This document shows positions 8,331-8,514 of a DNA stretch of 8,514 bases, piece by piece. The notes beneath the pieces are model-generated. The model was given only the letters and a program-made list of their open reading frames with translations, was not told where the DNA came from and ran no database searches. Made by a program: the position numbers and the translations under genes. The first letter of the stretch is position 1, and the number at the start of each line of letters is the position of its first letter. This DNA comes from Bacteroidota bacterium. GTDB lineage: Bacteria > Bacteroidota > Bacteroidia > Chitinophagales > Chitinophagaceae. The stretch spans positions 1 to 8,514 of the forward strand of contig JAEWWO010000177.1 of assembly GCA_023396345.1 (NCBI GenBank). The letters are read 5' to 3'.

Positions 8331-8514
8331 ATGAATAAGATTCTGTTTTCTTTTTTTCTTTTATTTTCAATAGCTACCCATGCGCAAACCAACGATTGGG
8401 AAAATACGGATGTAAATGCTATCAACACTGAAAAGCCGCATGCTACCTATGTTCCGTTTGATAAACTTGAGTGGAACACAGATGCAAAATCTTCTTTGGT
8501 AAAAAGCCTCAACG
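8331..8514 (+). CDS. GH2 beta-galactosidase-like protein, N-terminal fragment (runs off window)
   Basis: The first 61 codons of an exported glycoside hydrolase cut by the window end. ATG at 8331 starts a signal peptide with a hydrophobic core and a likely cleavage after THA (residues 16-18), giving a mature start near QTNDWEN. The mature stretch NDWENTDVNAINTEKPHATYVPF (21-43), followed by KSLN at the window edge, matches the N-terminus of large GH2 beta-galactosidases (LacZ type), where similar segments precede the first beta-sandwich domain. Such enzymes usually exceed 1000 residues, so most of the gene, including both catalytic glutamates, is outside. Substrate specificity cannot be judged. 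The upstream 181 bp are very AT-rich; TAACTTTA (8278-8285) is one base off the -7 consensus. Confidence 0.85.
   Translation, partial: MNKILFSFFLLFSIATHAQTNDWENTDVNAINTEKPHATYVPFDKLEWNTDAKSSLVKSLN

Noticed and set aside
1971..8514. A polysaccharide utilisation locus joining the GH140 and GH2 genes
   Set aside because: The two hydrolases are about 5 kb apart, with transporter, CAP, kinase and reductase genes between them on both strands, and no SusC/SusD or regulator gene is present.

Overview
The window looks like ordinary chromosomal DNA from a Bacteroidota species, probably from the Chitinophagaceae or a relative. The clade is inferred from several things: an ATP synthase beta subunit with Bacteroidota-type insertions, an epsilon subunit reduced to its N-terminal domain, AT-rich intergenic DNA, little use of Shine-Dalgarno sequences, TAnnTTTG-type promoter elements, and secreted or lipoprotein glycoside hydrolase and CAP genes. 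No mobile element, CRISPR array, tRNA or rRNA was found.

Layout, left to right. Positions 1-109 hold no gene but contain a terminator-like hairpin before atpD. Positions 110-1873 are atpD-atpC, a two-gene operon for the F1 beta and epsilon subunits with no other ATP synthase gene beside it; it ends at a clear intrinsic terminator (1897-1926). Positions 1971-3392 encode an exported DUF4038 / GH140-type glycoside hydrolase (apiosidase-like). A Dcu-family C4-dicarboxylate transporter runs convergently on the minus strand (3476-4801). A 148-bp divergent intergenic region separates it from a plus-strand run of three genes: two tandem 165-residue CAP-domain lipoproteins (4950-5447 and 5524-6021) and a glycerate kinase (6038-7162). 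The glycerate kinase overlaps tail-to-tail by 9 bp with a minus-strand aldo/keto reductase (7154-8149). At the right edge, the first 61 codons of an exported GH2 beta-galactosidase-like protein begin at 8331.

How the genes relate. atpD and atpC form one functional unit. The two glycoside hydrolases suggest glycan use, but no SusC/SusD pair lies here, so a polysaccharide utilisation locus is not supported. The Dcu transporter and glycerate kinase are metabolic genes with no obvious shared pathway. The CAP pair is the most distinctive local feature. One copy keeps a CxC motif plus a GHC cysteine, and the other has lost all three cysteines. A long inverted repeat lies just before the second copy's start codon. 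I found no convincing new system; the findings below are modest and testable.
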